64,000 nucleotides of DNA from NCBI GenBank assembly GCA_030220185.1, contig JASPKZ010005703.1, positions 186,001 to 250,000 on the forward strand. The letters run 5' to 3'. Positions 63,236-64,000 of the stretch are shown here, one piece after another. The notes under the pieces were generated by a model. It ran no database searches and had not been told where the DNA came from. It saw only the letters and a program-made list of their open reading frames with translations. A program made the translations under genes and the position numbers. Within the stretch, counting starts at the first letter, position 1. Each line of letters starts with the position of its first letter. The stretch comes from Diploptera punctata (lineage: Eukaryota > Arthropoda > Insecta > Blattodea > Blaberidae).

Positions 63236-63296
63236 GCTGGCCGGGTTTGAACCTATGAAAGTCGAAGTAAGAGAAGTGCGTGGTGTTATAAGGCAT
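63236..63296 (-). mobile_element. tRNA-like SINE head remnant
   Basis: 'gctggccgggtttgaaccta' on the plus strand is a reversed B box as in SINE1. No body follows. Confidence 0.4.
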
Positions 63297-63854
63297 GGAA
63301 CGGGAAACTTATACACTCTCCAGTCCTAAGCTAATTGGCATACCGTCTACATTCGTAACAGAAAAGGAAGTCCATTTATTAGGGCCTACTAACTACAAAA
63401 ACATATTCACCCACCAATATGATACTGAAAGTAATTTTTCCAGGACAATATATCCTTCCCTTCCGTACTTTTCTTTTCGAATGTTTTTTGTTGTGTTTAG
63501 TCCCATACCAGTGTACAGCGTAAACAGCAGAACATTTGTTTATTGGTTTCACGGAAGATAACATGTTGTCCTAAAAAAACTAAATTCAGTCAATATCTTA
63601 ACTCATGGTTATGTATGTGTTCATTAACAATGTAGCATTATCTAATCATCATTCCATACTCAAACCAACTAAAAAAAACCTTTTCCTATAATGAACCAAT
63701 TATTATTTTTCCATGTTCTGTGGATGCAAAGCTGAGTTCTCTCTAATAGCCAGAAGTCCACAAAACCAACAAGGCAGATAAAGGAGTATAGTTTCAAAAA
63801 GCAAAAAATTAATATAGGCCTACTGCATAATAAACTATGCAAGGAATTAAAACG
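63297..63854. other. No supported gene
   Basis: An 88-codon frame (63295-63561) has no recognisable domain. Confidence 0.35.
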
Positions 63855-64000
63855 GGAATATGATTGCAGATTACAGAGGCATATTAAACAGATGGAAAAT
63901 TATTTTAATCAACTATTAAATGTGCGTGCGGAACAGGATTTCGAAAAGGATGAATTACAGATAGCAGAAATATTAGTCACAGAACCAAGTGCAATAAGAC
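63855..64000 (+). mobile_element. LINE ORF2 fragment, runs off the right edge
   Basis: The plus strand reads YRGILNRWKNYFNQLLNVRA, EQDFEKDELQIAEILVTEPS and AIR at the boundary. The LNRW..YF.QLLN motif lies between the endonuclease and the polymerase of RTE-like LINEs, so the RT domain should follow beyond 64000. Confidence 0.8.

Noticed and set aside
1..64000. Bacterial or phage features (operons, Shine-Dalgarno sites, rho-independent terminators)
   Set aside because: Poly(A)-type LINE and SINE tails, tRNA-derived SINEs, an intron-containing tRNA-like sequence and dispersed microsatellites show eukaryotic nuclear DNA, so such signals were not sought as real sites.

Overview
Organism: this is nuclear DNA of a multicellular animal, most likely an arthropod and probably an insect with a large, repeat-rich genome. 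A cockroach or termite would fit, but the species is an inference from the style of the LINEs and SINEs. The DNA is AT-rich. It has no operons and no long host reading frames, and it is packed with decayed non-LTR retrotransposons, tRNA-headed SINEs, mariner-like and hAT-like DNA elements, foldback elements and microsatellites. I could not support any single-copy host protein gene, so the window reads as an intergenic or intronic graveyard of mobile elements. Layout: 1-9 kb holds a repeat with a CCCGGCGTTGCCCGGG-type motif carrying a SINE1 copy, several LINE 3' ends in both orientations, a long palindrome, a tRNA-Tyr-like sequence and a solo-LTR candidate. 9-18 kb holds three foldback elements with 11-13 bp target duplications, a 591 bp hAT MITE, a CR1/jockey-type LINE (13.54-16.39 kb) split by a second LINE, and a deleted mariner-like element. 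18-31 kb holds SINEs of several families, two more deleted mariner-like elements, a LINE carrying two nested insertions (21.5-23.1 kb), an RT-bearing LINE (24.6-25.5 kb) and more LINE ends. 31-48 kb holds SINEs, inverted LINE tails, a LINE with a readable palm and C-terminal region (38.7-39.7 kb), a 1652 bp non-autonomous hAT-like element and two copies of a ~0.7 kb non-coding repeat. 48-64 kb holds SINEs, a second solo-LTR candidate, the clearest foldback element (51.2 kb), a LINE with RNase H nested in another LINE (52.0-53.9 kb), a LINE split by a 534 bp foldback MITE, a GC-rich island and, at the right edge, the start of a further LINE fragment. How the parts relate: nearly everything can be ordered by nesting. 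Several insertions have exact target duplications, and in one case removing the insert rejoins a reading frame. Most trinucleotide and tetranucleotide microsatellites are the 3' tails of LINEs. The most interesting signal is a group of short inverted-repeat elements whose arms each carry a conserved three-stem motif (Y-Y-G-A core, hairpin, GAAAC, usually GTC). Stem sequences change between elements while pairing is kept. This motif, the one-sided ~30-45 bp extension and the 11-13 bp duplications recall the hammerhead-bearing terminal repeats of Penelope-like elements.
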